Below, one piece after another: positions 1 to 8,458 of a DNA stretch of 64,000 nt. Within the stretch, counting starts at the first letter, position 1, and each line of letters begins with the position of its first letter. Both the position numbers and the translations under genes were made by a program. Source of the stretch: Albimonas sp963977235 (GTDB taxonomy: Bacteria > Pseudomonadota > Alphaproteobacteria > Rhodobacterales > Rhodobacteraceae); assembly GCF_963977235.1 (NCBI RefSeq), contig NZ_CAXBOD010000002.1, positions 62,001-126,000 on the forward strand, given 5' to 3'. The notes under the pieces are model-generated. The model had not been told where the DNA came from. It searched no databases and worked only from the letters and a program-made list of their open reading frames with translations.

Positions 1-1112
1 CCCAGCGCCAGCGCCTGGCGGGTGGAATCGCTGGCGGGATAGACGATCTGGAAGGCGGCGCGCAGGCCGTCCTTCTCGCGCACCCCGTCGCCGTCGGCGT
101 CGGTCCAGCCGGCGGCCTCCAGCGTGGCGCGGGCGGCCTCGGGGTCTGCGCCGGGGATCGCGGCCTCCGGGTTGTCCCAGGGCAGCCCGTCGGCGGGGCC
201 GTAGGCGGGCCGGCCGTGGCCGTCGAGCGCCAGCGCCACGAGCGCCTCGCGGTCCAGCGCCTGGTTGATCGCGACGCGGATGGCGCGGTCGGCGGTGACG
301 TCGTTGCCGATGGGGGCGCCGGCCTCGGTCGTGCGGCCCTCGTCCGGGACCATCGGGAAGGCGAGGCCGCGGTTGTCCACCGTCTCGCGGTGCAGGACCC
401 GCATGCCGGTGGGCGCCGCGTCGGCCATGGCGGGGGGCGCCGCCACGACGTCGGCCGCGCCGGTGCGGGCGAGCGCCACGCCCGCCTCCTCCGAGCCGAA
501 CACGAAGCTGACCCGCTCGAAGGCGATCTCGCCGCCGTGCCAGTGGGGGTTGGGCTCGACCACCAGCTGCTCGCCCTCGCGCCACTCGATCAGGCGGAAC
601 GGGCCGGAGCCGACGGGCGCGCGGGCGTAGCCCGGCCCGTAGCTCGCCGCCGGCACGATGCCCAGCGTGGCGAGGCGGGAGACGAAGGTGATCCGCGGCG
701 CGGTCAGCTCCAGCTCCACCGCGCGGTCGTCCAGCGCCCGCGCCTCCTTCAGCGCGCTGAGGTCCGCAAGCCCCCCGGCGTCACGCGCGGCGTTGTAGGT
801 GAAGACCACATCCTGAGCCGTGAGCGCCGTGCCGTCGGAGAAGCGCGCGTCCTCGCGCAGCGTCACGCGCCAGATCCGCCCGTCCCCGGACAGCGACCAC
901 TCAGTCGCCAGGTCGCCGATCAGGTTCAGCTCCGCGTCCCGGCGCAGCAGCGTGGACTGGAACAGGGGGCTGCCGTAGTGCCCCCAGCCCATGATCGGGT
1001 CGAAGCCGGCGTCCGGCTCCCCCCCCACCGCCAGCACCAGCGGGCGGGCCCCGGCGGCGGGGGCCAGAAGGCAGGAGGCGACCAGCGCGGCGGCAAGAGC
1101 GCGGAGGATCAT
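1..1112 (-). CDS. ABC transporter substrate-binding protein, nickel/peptide family 5 (3' part outside window)
   Basis: Periplasmic solute-binding protein of the DppA/NikA class, which feeds an ABC importer. About 370 codons are visible; the C-terminus runs off the left edge. The start gives MILRALAAALVASCLLAPAAG, a typical signal peptide. It is followed by the family-5 opening GGEPDAGFDP and the features LATEWSLSGDG.IW, LREDARFSDGTALTAQDV and YGPGYARAPVGSGPF. It is transcribed away from nikR, and the shared 129-bp gap carries a NikR-type operator over its promoter. Nickel, or a nickel chelate, is therefore the likely cargo. That is inferred from context; sequence alone does not separate nickel from peptide binders. 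Confidence 0.85.
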   Translation of the reverse strand, partial: MILRALAAALVASCLLAPAAGARPLVLAVGGEPDAGFDPIMGWGHYGSPLFQSTLLRRDAELNLIGDLATEWSLSGDGRIWRVTLREDARFSDGTALTAQDVVFTYNAARDAGGLADLSALKEARALDDRAVELELTAPRITFVSRLATLGIVPAASYGPGYARAPVGSGPFRLIEWREGEQLVVEPNPHWHGGEIAFERVSFVFGSEEAGVALARTGAADVVAAPPAMADAAPTGMRVLHRETVDNRGLAFPMVPDEGRTTEAGAPIGNDVTADRAIRVAINQALDREALVALALDGHGRPAYGPADGLPWDNPEAAIPGADPEAARATLEAAGWTDADGDGVREKDGLRAAFQIVYPASDSTRQALAL

Positions 1113-1126
1113 CGGAGGCCCTCATC

Positions 1127-1154
1127 GTGTGAAATCCAGGCCCTCACTTCATAC
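1127..1154. promoter_or_regulatory. NikR-type operator, GTGTGA-N16-TCATAC
   Basis: GTGTGA at 1127-1132 and TCATAC at 1149-1154 are separated by exactly 16 bp. This differs at one base from the E. coli NikR operator GTATGA-N16-TCATAC. It lies between the divergent binding-protein gene and nikR and covers the former's -10 box. It could control either gene, and autoregulation is possible. Confidence 0.75.
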
Positions 1155-1175
1155 TCGCGTCGCGCCCCATGTAAA
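1148..1175 (-). promoter_or_regulatory. Sigma70-like promoter of the binding-protein gene
   Basis: On the minus strand TTTACA (1170-1175) and TATGAA (1148-1153) are separated by 16 bp, close to the -35/-10 consensus. They lie 36 to 63 bp upstream of the start codon at 1112. The -10 box overlaps the right half of the NikR operator, the expected place for repression. Confidence 0.55.
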
Positions 1176-1241
1176 CCGGCCGCCTCGCTTGCGCCTGCGG
1201 CGTGGGGAAGCGATGCTCGGCGCGGTTGAAGAGAGGGCGCC

Positions 1242-1709
1242 ATGCAGCGGATCACCATCGCCATCGAGGACGACCTGCTCGACGAGCTCGACCGCCACAT
1301 GCAGCGGTCAGGCGCCACCAACCGCTCCGAGGCGGTGCGCGACCTGCTGCGCCGGGCGCTGCGGCGCGACACGGCCCGGGGGGCGGACTGCATCGGAATG
1401 GTCAGCTACACGCTGGATCTCTCGATGCGCGACCTCGGGCGCCGGGTGCCGCAGGCCCGCCACTCGCGTCACGACCTGGCGATCGCGGCGCTGTCGGTGC
1501 CGCTGGACCATTCGGCGGCGGTGGAGGTGACGGTGATGCGCGGCAAGGTCGGCGACGTCGAGGACTACGCCCACGGCCTCTTCGCCGAGCGCGGCGTGCG
1601 CCATGGCCAGCTGTCGCTTGTCCCGGTCGAGGACGTTGAGGAGACGCACCCGCACGGCAGCGGCGAAGCGCAGCCGCACAGTCACCTGACGCTCAAGGAC
1701 GGGTTCTGA
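1242..1709 (+). CDS. nikR: NikR-like ribbon-helix-helix regulator with altered nickel site
   Basis: Nickel-responsive repressor family, 155 aa against about 133 in E. coli. Residues 1-45 form the ribbon-helix-helix (MQRITIAIEDDLLDEL, NRSEAVRDLLRRAL). Residues 50-130 form the ACT-like regulatory domain, including GDVEDYA and ERGVRHGQL. Aligned to E. coli NikR, H74 matches ligand H76 and H77 matches H79. The high-affinity ligands H87, H89 and C95 are replaced by S85, P87 and A93. A histidine-bearing tail (THPH, PHSH) extends the protein. The ribosome site GAGAGGG precedes the start. Family membership is firm; the sensed metal is uncertain. Confidence 0.88.
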   Translation: MQRITIAIEDDLLDELDRHMQRSGATNRSEAVRDLLRRALRRDTARGADCIGMVSYTLDLSMRDLGRRVPQARHSRHDLAIAALSVPLDHSAAVEVTVMRGKVGDVEDYAHGLFAERGVRHGQLSLVPVEDVEETHPHGSGEAQPHSHLTLKDGF

Positions 1710-1745
1710 GCCGAGGGGCTAAAGGACGGGTTCTGACCCGAGGGG
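1695..1745. repeat. Tandem direct repeat at the 3' end of nikR
   Basis: A 24-bp sequence running through the last nikR codons and stop (1695-1718) recurs with one mismatch at 1722-1745, a period of 27 bp. It marks the junction between nikR and the degenerate region to its right. Confidence 0.8.
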
Positions 1746-2219
1746 AAGCGGCGGTCGCTCGCTCGAGAGCCGCTGAGTGCGGCGATCCTTGTCAGGCGAT
1801 CGAACGAAGGCGGGCGTCCGTCGGTTCTTCGGACCCTCGAGCATTGCCGGAACGCCGGCTGGCGCCGATCGCCATGGGACTATGCGCCAAGGGCCAGTCC
1901 GGCCGAGAATGGCGTCATGGGGCTTCGCGACCGCCAGTTCCGTGAGATCCGAAAACGCGACCAGAAGAACAGCCGTCTGGCTGTTTTCGAGCCGTAAGCA
2001 CGGCAACGTCAGGTCCCCCGCGTCGATCTTCCGGACGGGCGGTTCGGGCGTGAGGTTGAAGGCGCTCGGCGCCTGGTCGAGGGAGACCGCGGGCATCCCG
2101 CCGAAGCCGGTCCACAGCATCGCGAAAGGGTTCATGCCCGTCTGCTCTTCTGTCGCGGGCAGCAGATGTCGCCGATGTTTGAGCGCCGGAAGAAGAACGT
2201 GCAGTCGAATGAAAGCCAT
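1719..2219 (-). CDS. Doubtful hypothetical ORF
   Basis: An open frame of 166 codons; a shorter start at MNPFAMLWTGF is equally possible. No family is recognised. Its composition is less extreme than that of the surrounding genes, and it sits in the degenerate stretch between nikR and dusA together with recombinase remains. Its last codons are read from the second copy of the tandem repeat. It may be a fragment or a chance frame. Confidence 0.2.
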   Translation of the reverse strand: MAFIRLHVLLPALKHRRHLLPATEEQTGMNPFAMLWTGFGGMPAVSLDQAPSAFNLTPEPPVRKIDAGDLTLPCLRLENSQTAVLLVAFSDLTELAVAKPHDAILGRTGPWRIVPWRSAPAGVPAMLEGPKNRRTPAFVRSPDKDRRTQRLSSERPPLPLGSEPVL

Positions 2220-2470
2220 TGCCGGACGTCGTCATGGCGGCCTGCGACGCGCCATGCCCGGCCTGTTTCGCCTGGCGCGCGATCGCCGACGGCACGTCGC
2301 TCAGCGACGAGTCGCCGGGGCTCCAGTCGGTCCAGAGCCGGCCCTTCGACGTGATTGCGCGCGCGCCAGGGCCAGTCCGCGAACGTGTCGCCGACCTTTG
2401 CGACAGGCTCGCAGCGCTCGAGCGCGCTGGCGGCGCTGGGCTCCGAACGTGGGGCGACGGCGCCGTCGAA

Positions 2471-2818
2471 CCCGTCTCGAACAGCCGGCTCACGCTCGCG
2501 TGGCCAAGATCGTGGAAGCGGAGATCGTCGATCCCGTCCCGTTCGCGGTGGCGTCGGAGGGCCGCCCCGATGGACTTCGGCCTGGACGGCAAGACCAGTT
2601 TTCCCGTCTTCGGCGTTGCCGGGATGATCGCAAGCCTCTCTTCGGGCAGGTCGCGCCGCAGGGTGTTGCCGAGCTTTCTTCTGCGACGCGTCTCGTCGCG
2701 AAGCGGGATCATCCTGTCGCCCACCCGCAGGTCGTATCGGCGCAGACGGACAATCTCGCCAAGGCGGCGGCAGGAGCGATCGCGAAGACCATCGCCATCC
2801 CCTTTTGCGCATCGTCTC
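2471..2818 (-). pseudogene. Remnant of a tyrosine recombinase/integrase catalytic domain
   Basis: One minus-strand frame reads RRLGEIVRLRRYDLRVGDRM, then GIDDLRFHDLGHASVSRLFE. This is the arrangement of the integrase catalytic domain: the RxGE region, a variable stretch, then the HxxR box. The box reads HDLGH, so the second catalytic arginine is glycine. After FETG the frame does not continue into a recognisable LGH box or tyrosine motif, and no N-terminal domain is seen. The fragment is therefore inactive. It points towards nikR and ends about 390 bp before dusA. Confidence 0.6.
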
Positions 2819-3206
2819 CTCGCCGGACGTCGCGGCAGAGGGGACGGGAGCGGCGCTCGTGGCCTGCCGCGAGTTCTCGATCCGGCTTGCACCAACAGGC
2901 GCCAGGGCTGCGCGGACGAGGGTCGGCGCGGCAGGGGCGAGGGTCATCTCGGTCGGGACCCCCGCGGCGGCTGCGGCGGGCGGAAAAGGGAGTCAGTTCA
3001 AGAAACCACGAATGACGAAGCGGCAGCTCAGGCGCGCGCCGCCGGCCGGAGGCGGCGGCTTCCCTGCCGGGGCAGGGCGGGACAGATCTGTTGGAGCATG
3101 CTACAGCGTAGCGCAACGGAGGCGAAAACCCTCACCCCCCCGAAAATCGTGGATAGGCAACAGGTTGTCGGGGTGGATAATGGTCCATGCAAGCGGTTGA
3201 AACGCA

Positions 3207-4208
3207 ATGAGAAAACCCGATCGACGCCTCTCCGTCGCCCCGATGATGGACTGGACCGACCGGCATTGCCGGGTGCTGCATCGCAAGCTGTCGGGGCGGG
3301 CGCTGCTCTATACCGAGATGGTGGTCGGCTCGGCGATCGTGCGGGGGGACGCCGACCGGTTGCTGCGCTTCCGGCCCGAGCTCGAAGGCGCGGTGGCGCT
3401 GCAGCTGGGGGGCTCGGACCCCGCCACGCTCGCCGAGGCGGTGCGGCGGGCCTGCGCCTATCCCTATGTCGAGATCAACCTCAACGTCGGCTGCCCCTCG
3501 GACAAGGTGCAGACCGGGGCGTTCGGCGCCTGCCTGATGCGCGAGCCCGAGACGGTCGCCGCCTGCGTCGAGGCGATGATCGCGGCCTCCGCGGCCGAGG
3601 ACGGGCCCGAGATCACCGTCAAGTGCCGCATCGGCGTCGACGATCAGGCGCCCGAGCAGGTCCTGCCCGCCTTCCTCGACCGCATCGCGGACGCGGGCGT
3701 TCGCAGCTTCGCGGTTCACGCCCGCAAGGCCTGGCTGCAGGGCCTCAGCCCCAAGGAGAACCGCGAGATCCCGCCGCTCGACCACGACCTGGTCGCCGCC
3801 CAGAAGGCGCGCCGGCCGGATCTCGAGATCGCGGCGAACGGCGGGCTGGCGGACCTGGAGGCGGCCGAGGATCGCCTCGCGGCCGGGCTCGACGGCGCGA
3901 TGATCGGGCGGGCGGCCTATCACGAGCCGACCCGGATGCTCGCAGCCGCCGACCGGCGCATCTTCGGCGCGCCGGGGCCGGACGCGGATCCGGTCGCGGT
4001 GGCGCGGGCGATGATGGACTATATCGACGACGAGATGGCGAAGGGCGAGCGCCTGCACCGCATCGCCCGCCACATGCTGGGTCTGTTCCACGGTCTGCCC
4101 GGGGCCCGGCGCTTCCGGCGCACGATCTCCGAGGCGGCCCACCGCGAGGGCGCTGACGCCCGCCTGATCGAGGACGCCCTGCAGGAAGTGATCCCGGCCG
4201 CCGCCTGA
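3207..4208 (+). CDS. dusA: tRNA-dihydrouridine synthase A
   Basis: FMN-dependent enzyme reducing uridines 20/20a in the tRNA D-loop. It is 333 aa, the normal length. Conserved features are SVAPMMDWTDRHCR near the N-terminus, the active-site block NLNVGCPSDKVQTGAFGACLM with the catalytic cysteine, VKCRIGVDD, the HARKAWLQGLSPKENR region and the flavin-phosphate site GRAAYHEP. The 5' end of dusA is a known insertion site for a family of integrating elements, which fits the recombinase remnant just upstream. Confidence 0.96.
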   Translation: MRKPDRRLSVAPMMDWTDRHCRVLHRKLSGRALLYTEMVVGSAIVRGDADRLLRFRPELEGAVALQLGGSDPATLAEAVRRACAYPYVEINLNVGCPSDKVQTGAFGACLMREPETVAACVEAMIAASAAEDGPEITVKCRIGVDDQAPEQVLPAFLDRIADAGVRSFAVHARKAWLQGLSPKENREIPPLDHDLVAAQKARRPDLEIAANGGLADLEAAEDRLAAGLDGAMIGRAAYHEPTRMLAAADRRIFGAPGPDADPVAVARAMMDYIDDEMAKGERLHRIARHMLGLFHGLPGARRFRRTISEAAHREGADARLIEDALQEVIPAAA

Positions 4209-4406
4209 AGCGATCCGCGAGGGCTCGCCGAGGCGCCCGGGGCGCACGGTCTCCGGGAGGGAGCCGACCTCCGAGGCCCGCGCATGGGGCCTGATCCGGG
4301 GTCGGGACTGCGCCTCGAAGCCGGCGCCGCGAGGGCGAGTCGACGCCGTATCGCGCCGCCAGAGGCCAGGGCTCCGCCAGAGGCCGGGGGTCGGCGGGTC
4401 CGGCGT

Positions 4407-4676
4407 TCAGCCGCGGCGGGCGCGGCGGCGGGCGGAGGGGCGGTTCTCGGGGGCGCGCAGGGCGGGTTCGCGCGCGGGCAGGTCGGCCATGATCTCGCGA
4501 CGACGCTCGGGCGTCATCCGCGACCAGCCGGCGATCTCGTCGCCCGTTCGGAAGCAGCCCACGCAGATCCTCGCCTGGGGATGCAGCACGCAGACGTTGA
4601 CGCAGGGGCTCTCGACCTCGGCGCGGCGCCAGACGGCGGCGGCCTGGTCGTGCCCGGGATCGGGGCCGTCGGTCAT
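4407..4676 (-). CDS. DUF1289 family small cysteine-rich protein
   Basis: 89 aa. The family signature is complete: CVNVCVLHPQARICVGCFRT followed by GDEIAGW, giving four cysteines that probably hold a metal or an iron-sulfur centre. The biochemical role of the family is not known to me. The tail is rich in arginine. The start at 4676 is fixed by an ATGA overlap with the ruvX stop, so the gene is probably translationally coupled as last gene of ccmI-ruvX-DUF1289. Confidence 0.85.
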   Translation of the reverse strand: MTDGPDPGHDQAAAVWRRAEVESPCVNVCVLHPQARICVGCFRTGDEIAGWSRMTPERRREIMADLPAREPALRAPENRPSARRRARRG

Positions 4677-5188
4677 TCGTCCTCCCTCGTAAGCGCGGCG
4701 AGCCGGTCCAGCGCGCCCTGAAGGATATAGGCCGCCGCGACGCTGTCGATAACCTCGGCGCGACGGCGGCGCGAGGCGTCGGCCTCGAGCAGCGCGCGCT
4801 CGGCGGCGACGGTGGACAGACGCTCGTCCCACAGCAGGATCGGGGCGGCGGTCAGCCGGGCGAAGTTGCGGGCGAAGGTGCGGGTGGACTGGCAGCGCGG
4901 GCCCTCGTCCCCGGCCATGTTCACCGGCAGACCCAGCACCCAGCCGCCGACGGTCCGCCCCTCGAGCGCCTCGAGCATCCGCTCGACGTCGGCGCGGAAC
5001 TTCTTGCGCCGCACCGTGGTCAGCGGCGAGGCGATGCGCCGCCGCCCGTCCGAGACCGCCAGCCCGATGGTCCGGTCGCCGAGATCGAGCCCGACCAGCT
5101 GCGCGTCCCGCGGGAGCTGCGCCAGCATCTCGGCGGCCTGGGAGGATTCCAGGATCGGGGCGAAGCTCGGTCGCGGGGCGTCGGTCAT
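4673..5188 (-). CDS. ruvX: Holliday junction resolvase-like protein RuvX/YqgF
   Basis: RNase H-fold nuclease of the YqgF family, 171 aa; members are linked to 16S rRNA 5' processing and Holliday junction cleavage. Motifs are LVGLDLGDRTIGLAVSD with the first catalytic aspartate, WVLGLPVNMAGDEGPR, WDERLSTVAAERAL with the acidic pair, and the C-terminal EVIDSVAAAYILQ. The start at 5188 overlaps the ccmI stop by 4 bp (ATGA). A longer frame upstream lies inside ccmI and is unnecessary. Confidence 0.93.
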   Translation of the reverse strand: MTDAPRPSFAPILESSQAAEMLAQLPRDAQLVGLDLGDRTIGLAVSDGRRRIASPLTTVRRKKFRADVERMLEALEGRTVGGWVLGLPVNMAGDEGPRCQSTRTFARNFARLTAAPILLWDERLSTVAAERALLEADASRRRRAEVIDSVAAAYILQGALDRLAALTREDE

Positions 5189-6459
5189 TGCGGGACTCCG
5201 GCGTCTGCGGCGGCCTGCGCCAGCGCGGCCTGCGCGGCGTCGTCGCCGGCCAGCGCCTCGCGCGCCCGGGCGAAGGCGGCCGCAGCGTCCTCGTCGCGGT
5301 CCAGCACGCCGTAGGCGCGGATCAGGCGCGCCCATTCCTGCGCCGAGCCGCCCTCGGCCTGCAGCCGTTCGGCGAGTCCCGCGACCATGCCCTCGATCAT
5401 CGCGGCGCGGTCCTGGGCGGTCATCTCGCCGGCGGCCTCGACCTGCTCGCGGTCGGGGCCGGGCAGGGCGGCGGGGGGCGGCGCGGGCTCTCCGGCCTCC
5501 GCCAGCTGGCCGGCCCGGGCGGCGGCCTGCTCGAGGTCGGGGAGCTGGGCGCGGATCGGGGCGATCCAGGGGGCGTCCGCGGGCCCCTCGGCCAGCAGCG
5601 CCCGCCAGAAGCGCAGCGCGAGGCCGTAGCGGCCGGTCTGGGCCAGCGCCAGGCCGGCATAGTAGCGCCCGACCGAGTTGGCCGGATCGGCCCGCAGCGC
5701 GCGGCCGAGCTGGGTCTCGGCCTCGGGCGAGACATAGCCGCCGGCCGACAGGATCATCGCCTCGGCGAGCGCCACGCGGTCCTCGGCCGGGGCGGCCTCG
5801 CCCTGCTGCTCCACCGCCTCGTGGATCGCGGCCTGGGCGCCCTGCATGTCGCCCAGCCGCATCAGGCTGTCGGCCAGCAGCCGCCGGCCGCGCACGTCGT
5901 CGGGCCGGTCGGCGAGCGCCGTGCGCAGCTGGGCCACCAGGTCGCGCATCCGCGCCTCCTCCGAGCCAGGCGCGGGTTCGGGCGCCGCGGGCGTCCCGGC
6001 CTCGGCCATCCGCGCCTCGGCCTCCGCCTGGGAGGGACGCTGCGCCTGGGCGGAACGAACCTCCTCGAGGCGGGCCTGGAGCGGGCGATCCGGCGCGCCC
6101 GCCGCGCCGAGCCAGAGGTAGAGCCCCCCGCCCCCCGCGAAGACGGCCAGCGCCAGCCCGGCGGCCATCGCGCGCGAGGCGGAGCGCGGCGCGGGGCGGG
6201 CGGGGGCCTGGCGCTCGGCCTGCGCGGCCGCGGCCAGCAGGCGGCGGGAGATCTCGGCGCGCGAGCCCTCGGCGTCGGCCTCGGCCAGCACGCCCCGCTC
6301 GATGTCGCGGTCGAGCGTGCGCAGCTGGTCGCGGAACACCTGCACGTCGCGCGCGGCCTCCGGCTCGGCCGGGGCGGCGCCGGCGGCGCTCAGCAACGGG
6401 CGCGCCAGCCAGGCGGCGGCGAGCAGGGCGACGACGAGGGCGGCGATCCAGAATTCCAT
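5185..6459 (-). CDS. ccmI: Cytochrome c biogenesis protein CcmI (CycH)
   Basis: Inner-membrane chaperone that hands apocytochrome c to the heme lyase of system I. 424 aa. The first membrane helix is at about residues 4-24 (FWIAALVVALLAAAWLARPL). A cytoplasmic segment rich in charged heptads (RDQLRTLDRDIERG) follows, then a second helix at about 95-120 (AMAAGLALAVFAGGGGLYLWL). A periplasmic TPR region with repeats around DVRGRRLLADSLMRLGDMQGA and GRYYAGLALAQTGRY follows. No other ccm gene lies in the window. First gene of the minus-strand cluster, with ruvX overlapping its stop. Confidence 0.92.
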   Translation of the reverse strand: MEFWIAALVVALLAAAWLARPLLSAAGAAPAEPEAARDVQVFRDQLRTLDRDIERGVLAEADAEGSRAEISRRLLAAAAQAERQAPARPAPRSASRAMAAGLALAVFAGGGGLYLWLGAAGAPDRPLQARLEEVRSAQAQRPSQAEAEARMAEAGTPAAPEPAPGSEEARMRDLVAQLRTALADRPDDVRGRRLLADSLMRLGDMQGAQAAIHEAVEQQGEAAPAEDRVALAEAMILSAGGYVSPEAETQLGRALRADPANSVGRYYAGLALAQTGRYGLALRFWRALLAEGPADAPWIAPIRAQLPDLEQAAARAGQLAEAGEPAPPPAALPGPDREQVEAAGEMTAQDRAAMIEGMVAGLAERLQAEGGSAQEWARLIRAYGVLDRDEDAAAAFARAREALAGDDAAQAALAQAAADAGVPQ

Positions 6460-6738
6460 GCGGCTCCCCTAGCCTCGCGCGCGCGTTCCGTCCACCGACG
6501 CGCGCGTGAGCGGGCCCGCCGCGTCGTCATGTCCCGAGCGTCGATGGCCCGCGAGACCGCCCCCGACGCGGCCCCGTCGCCGCCCGCGACCCTGCCGGGG
6601 GTTGCGACGCGCGGCCGCTGTCGCTTTCCTTGGCCGAGACGGCGTTTCCGCGCTCCCGGTCGCCGGTGGCTTCCGGCAGAAGGGGCCGGCGCGCATCGAC
6701 CGCGTTCCGCCTGCGCATCTCCCGGAGGTCCCCCGCCC

Positions 6739-7983
6739 ATGGCCCGTTATTCGGTCTTCGCCATCGCCCGGCACGCCGCCTCCTGGCACCAGGGGTGGGA
6801 GAAAGCCTGGCGCTCGCCCGAGCCGAAATCCGAGTACGACGTGATCGTCATCGGCGGCGGCGGCCACGGGCTGGCCACGGCCTACTATCTGGCGAAGAAC
6901 CACGGGATCCGGAACGTGGCGGTGCTCGAGAAATCCTGGCTCGGCGGCGGCAACACCGGGCGCAACACCACCATCATCCGCTCGAACTACCTGCGCGACC
7001 CCTCGGCGGCGATCTACGAGCTGGCCCGCGGCCTTTATGAAAACCTGAGTCAGGAGCTGAACTTCAACATCATGTTCAGCCCGCGCGGCGTGCTGATGCT
7101 GGCCCAGACCGAGCACGAGCTGCGCGCCTACAAGCGCACCGAATCCGCCAACCGCGCCCAGGGGATCGAGACCGAGATCGTCTCGCCCAAGCGCTGCCGG
7201 GAGATCGTGCCGATCCTCAACGTGGAGGGCGAGCGCTATCCGGTTCTCGGCGGCCTCTGGCAGGCCCGCGGCGGCACCGCGCGCCACGATGCGGTGGCCT
7301 GGGGCTATGCGCGGGCGGCCTCGGATCTGGGCGTCGACATCCTCCAGGGCTGCGAGGTGACGGGCATCGACCGCGACGCCAATGGCGTCACCGGCGTGCA
7401 GACCACCCGCGGGGCGATCCGCACGAAGAAGCTGTGCATCGTGGTCGCCGGTCATTCGGGCGTGCTGGCCGAGATGGCGGGGTTCCGCCTGCCGGTCGAA
7501 TCCGTGGCCCTGCAGGCGCTGGTCTCCGAGCCGATCAAGCCGGTGATCGACTGCGTGGTGATGGCCAACACCGTGCACGGCTACATGAGCCAGTCCGACA
7601 AGGGCGAGCTGGTGATCGGCGGCGGCGCGGACGGGTTCAACAACTACACCCAGCGCGGCTCCTTCCAGCATGTCGAGGAGACCGTGCGCGCGCTGGTCGA
7701 GACGTTCCCGATCATCACCCGCCTGCGGATGCTGCGGCAGTGGGGCGGGATCGTGGACATGACCGGCGACCGCTCGCCGATCATCGGGCCGACCCCGGTG
7801 CCGGGAATCTGGATGAACTGCGGCTGGGGCACGGGCGGGTTCAAGGCGATCCCCGGCTCGGGCTGGGCGACCGCCTCGATGATCGCGAACGGCGAGGACC
7901 CGGTGGCCGGCCCCTTCGGCCTCGAGCGCTTCCGCGAGGGACGGATGATCGACGAGTCGGTCGCCGCCGCGGTGGCCCATTGA
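6739..7983 (+). CDS. soxB: Sarcosine oxidase beta subunit
   Basis: Flavoprotein subunit that oxidises sarcosine. 414 aa. The FAD-binding dinucleotide fold is at about residues 36-65 (YDVIVIGGGGHGLATAYYL). H183 in RHDAVAWGYARAA matches the position of the covalent FMN histidine of the family. The C-terminal NCGWGTGGFKAIPGSG is typical. The start is set by GGAGG at 6724-6728. Unlike the usual contiguous soxBDAG order, soxB is separated from soxD by about 700 bp holding two small membrane-protein genes, so soxDAG may have its own promoter. Confidence 0.96.
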   Translation: MARYSVFAIARHAASWHQGWEKAWRSPEPKSEYDVIVIGGGGHGLATAYYLAKNHGIRNVAVLEKSWLGGGNTGRNTTIIRSNYLRDPSAAIYELARGLYENLSQELNFNIMFSPRGVLMLAQTEHELRAYKRTESANRAQGIETEIVSPKRCREIVPILNVEGERYPVLGGLWQARGGTARHDAVAWGYARAASDLGVDILQGCEVTGIDRDANGVTGVQTTRGAIRTKKLCIVVAGHSGVLAEMAGFRLPVESVALQALVSEPIKPVIDCVVMANTVHGYMSQSDKGELVIGGGADGFNNYTQRGSFQHVEETVRALVETFPIITRLRMLRQWGGIVDMTGDRSPIIGPTPVPGIWMNCGWGTGGFKAIPGSGWATASMIANGEDPVAGPFGLERFREGRMIDESVAAAVAH

Positions 7984-7988
7984 CCGCC

Positions 7989-8240
7989 TCAGTCCTTGCC
8001 CCCATCCCCGCCGTCTCCGCCCGGAGCGCCGTCGGAGGGTCCGCCGGCGTTGTCCTGGCCGCGATGGCGCCGGCGCAGGCCGGCCTCGACCGCGGCGCGG
8101 GCGGCGGCCTGCGTGGTGCGGTCGGCGCGCCTTTCGGGGCGGCGTCGGCGGCGCAGCAGGATCCACACGAACACCGCGCCGATCAGCGCGAACGGCGCCC
8201 ACTGCATCAGGGCCGCGGCCTCGGTCGTTTTCTCGCCCAT
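7989..8240 (-). CDS. Small single-pass membrane protein, unknown
   Basis: 83 aa, inside the soxBDAG interval but on the opposite strand. One hydrophobic helix (LMQWAPFALIGAVFVWILL, about residues 11-29) is followed by a run of arginines and a charged, glycine-rich tail, predicting an N-out/C-in topology. The start at 8240 has a strong GGGGAGG ribosome site. A longer frame upstream lacks support. It converges on soxB with only 5 bp between stops. No family recognised. Confidence 0.6.
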   Translation of the reverse strand: MGEKTTEAAALMQWAPFALIGAVFVWILLRRRRRPERRADRTTQAAARAAVEAGLRRRHRGQDNAGGPSDGAPGGDGGDGGKD

Positions 8241-8458
8241 GCGCTTGCCTCCCCGGATCGCGCGGCGTCTCGCCGCGATTCTGCCTTGATTTCGGACCGC
8301 TTTGCGTCCGCTTCGCCCAGAAACGGCCTGAATAGGTGTCAGTCCGTTCCCGAAAACCGTTGTAAAGGGTGCAACACCGCCATGAACAGTGGTTGGACTC
8401 CTGCCGAACGCCCCTATCTCCTGTCTCGGAACCATACCCGAAACGAGGAGACAACGTC

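Noticed and set aside
2335..3262. Attachment-site copies linking the recombinase remnant to dusA
   Set aside because: Only the 10-mer CTGGACCGAC is shared, in opposite orientation. That is too short to call att sites.
2219..4156. 645-codon plus-strand frame crossing into dusA
   Set aside because: It overlaps dusA out of frame and is low-complexity arginine/glycine; no domain is visible.
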